This document shows, piece after piece, positions 63,732 through 64,000 of a DNA stretch of 64,000 nt. Each line of letters starts with the position of its first letter. The first letter of the stretch is position 1. A model generated the notes under the pieces. The model was not told the origin of the DNA. It saw only the letters and a list, made by a program, of their open reading frames with translations, and did not search any database. Position numbers and translations under genes: made by a program. The DNA comes from Lachnospiraceae bacterium (GTDB lineage Bacteria > Bacillota > Clostridia > Lachnospirales > Lachnospiraceae): positions 62,001 through 126,000 of the forward strand of contig JAQUXP010000006.1 of assembly GCA_028692395.1 (NCBI GenBank), read 5' to 3'.

Positions 63732-64000
63732 TCAGCCCTGCACTCCGATAACAAAATCATTCACCTGAAAAGAAAGTGAAATCGTTGTTCCTTTATTTTC
63801 TGAATAAGCAGTAAGTCCTATTCCCAGTTTATCACAAAGGCGTTTACAAAGATACAAGCCAATTCCAGTAGAATTTTTCCCAGTTCGTCCATTCTGACCT
63901 GTAAATCCCTTTTCAAAAATACGGGGCAAATCACTTTCAGGAATACCTATCCCGTTATCACTGATAGATAGCACAATCCTGTCATTTGTTTTTGTCGCCC
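63732..64000 (-). CDS. Sensor histidine kinase, C-terminal end (partial)
   Basis: The frame is open to the window edge. It shows the ATP-binding motifs LSISDNGIGIPESDLPRIFE, KGFTG and GIGLYLCKRLCDKLG of the HATPase domain. It is the Bce-type kinase (BceS-like) that would precede bceAB. The N-terminal two TM helices and H-box are outside the window. Confidence 0.85.
   Translation of the reverse strand, partial: ATKTNDRIVLSISDNGIGIPESDLPRIFEKGFTGQNGRTGKNSTGIGLYLCKRLCDKLGIGLTAYSENKGTTISLSFQVNDFVIGVQG

Noticed and set aside
1-64000. CRISPR array, rRNA operon or replication origin
   Set aside because: No regularly spaced repeats, rRNA-like sequence, dnaA boxes cluster or partition genes were recognised by reading.

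Overview
The window reads as a chromosomal segment of a gut Clostridia (Bacillota), most likely a Lachnospiraceae (Blautia/Mediterraneibacter-like). The reasons are the cysE-cysS-mrnC-rlmB-sigH gene order shared with Firmicutes, a Cys T-box leader, strong AGGAGG ribosome sites, CsoR copper control, VanRS- and Bce-type sensor/ABC modules and a plant-glycan ABC/glycosidase locus. This is inferred from gene content; no database comparison was made.

Layout. 1-1.3 kb: end-truncated MATE exporter, then tRNA-Thr(GGT) with its own promoter and terminator. 1.5-5.7 kb: T-box-cysE-cysS-mrnC-rlmB-sigH. 5.8-12.4 kb: co-directional mutY, GT2 glycosyltransferase, glycerol-1-phosphate dehydrogenase, ispF and Ca2+-ATPase. 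12.6-14.6 kb: HAD phosphatase and membrane metallophosphoesterase. 14.9-17.8 kb: csoR-copA copper operon whose operator lies between the -35 and -10 boxes; copA carries an in-frame CopZ-like tail with its own apparent ribosome site. 18-22 kb: VanR/VanS-like pair and an ABC-2 exporter. 22.1-23.5 kb: an Rpn-family nuclease gene enclosed by about 70-bp terminal inverted repeats, a likely mobile element.

23.5-31.8 kb: NUDIX, PflX-like radical SAM protein, an XRE-aminotransferase fusion, then a dipeptide module (DUF819 transporter, dipeptide epimerase, PepD) and an AGE-family sugar epimerase. 32-43.6 kb: glycan locus with GH78, GH27, GH36, DUF624, two ABC permeases, solute-binding lipoprotein and a divergent AraC regulator. 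A 242-bp near-perfect palindrome lies between GH78 and GH27, and a small repeat block flanked by 10-bp direct repeats lies between GH78 and the epimerase.

43.6-54.1 kb: amidase, holin, a zinc-ribbon membrane protein with a BECR-nuclease-like tail, YmaF, AraC-Ogt fusion, TetR with a divergent transmembrane terpene-cyclase-like gene plus ferredoxin, a pentameric-channel-like protein, a SPASM-type radical SAM protein, cardiolipin synthase and an AI-2E family exporter. 54.1-64 kb: a more AT-rich accessory region of single genes (hydrolase, CGGC protein, SRPBCC, P-loop kinase, methyltransferase, GNAT), a response regulator with a kinase fused by deletion to a permease remnant, scars of HxlR/nitroreductase and a truncated radical SAM gene, and a Bce-type ABC transporter with the end of its kinase running off the window.

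The least conventional pieces are the TIR-bounded Rpn element, the long palindrome, the zinc-ribbon/holin/amidase neighbourhood, the terpene-cyclase/ferredoxin pair, and two genes (copA, aminotransferase) that appear to encode a second, shorter product from an internal start.
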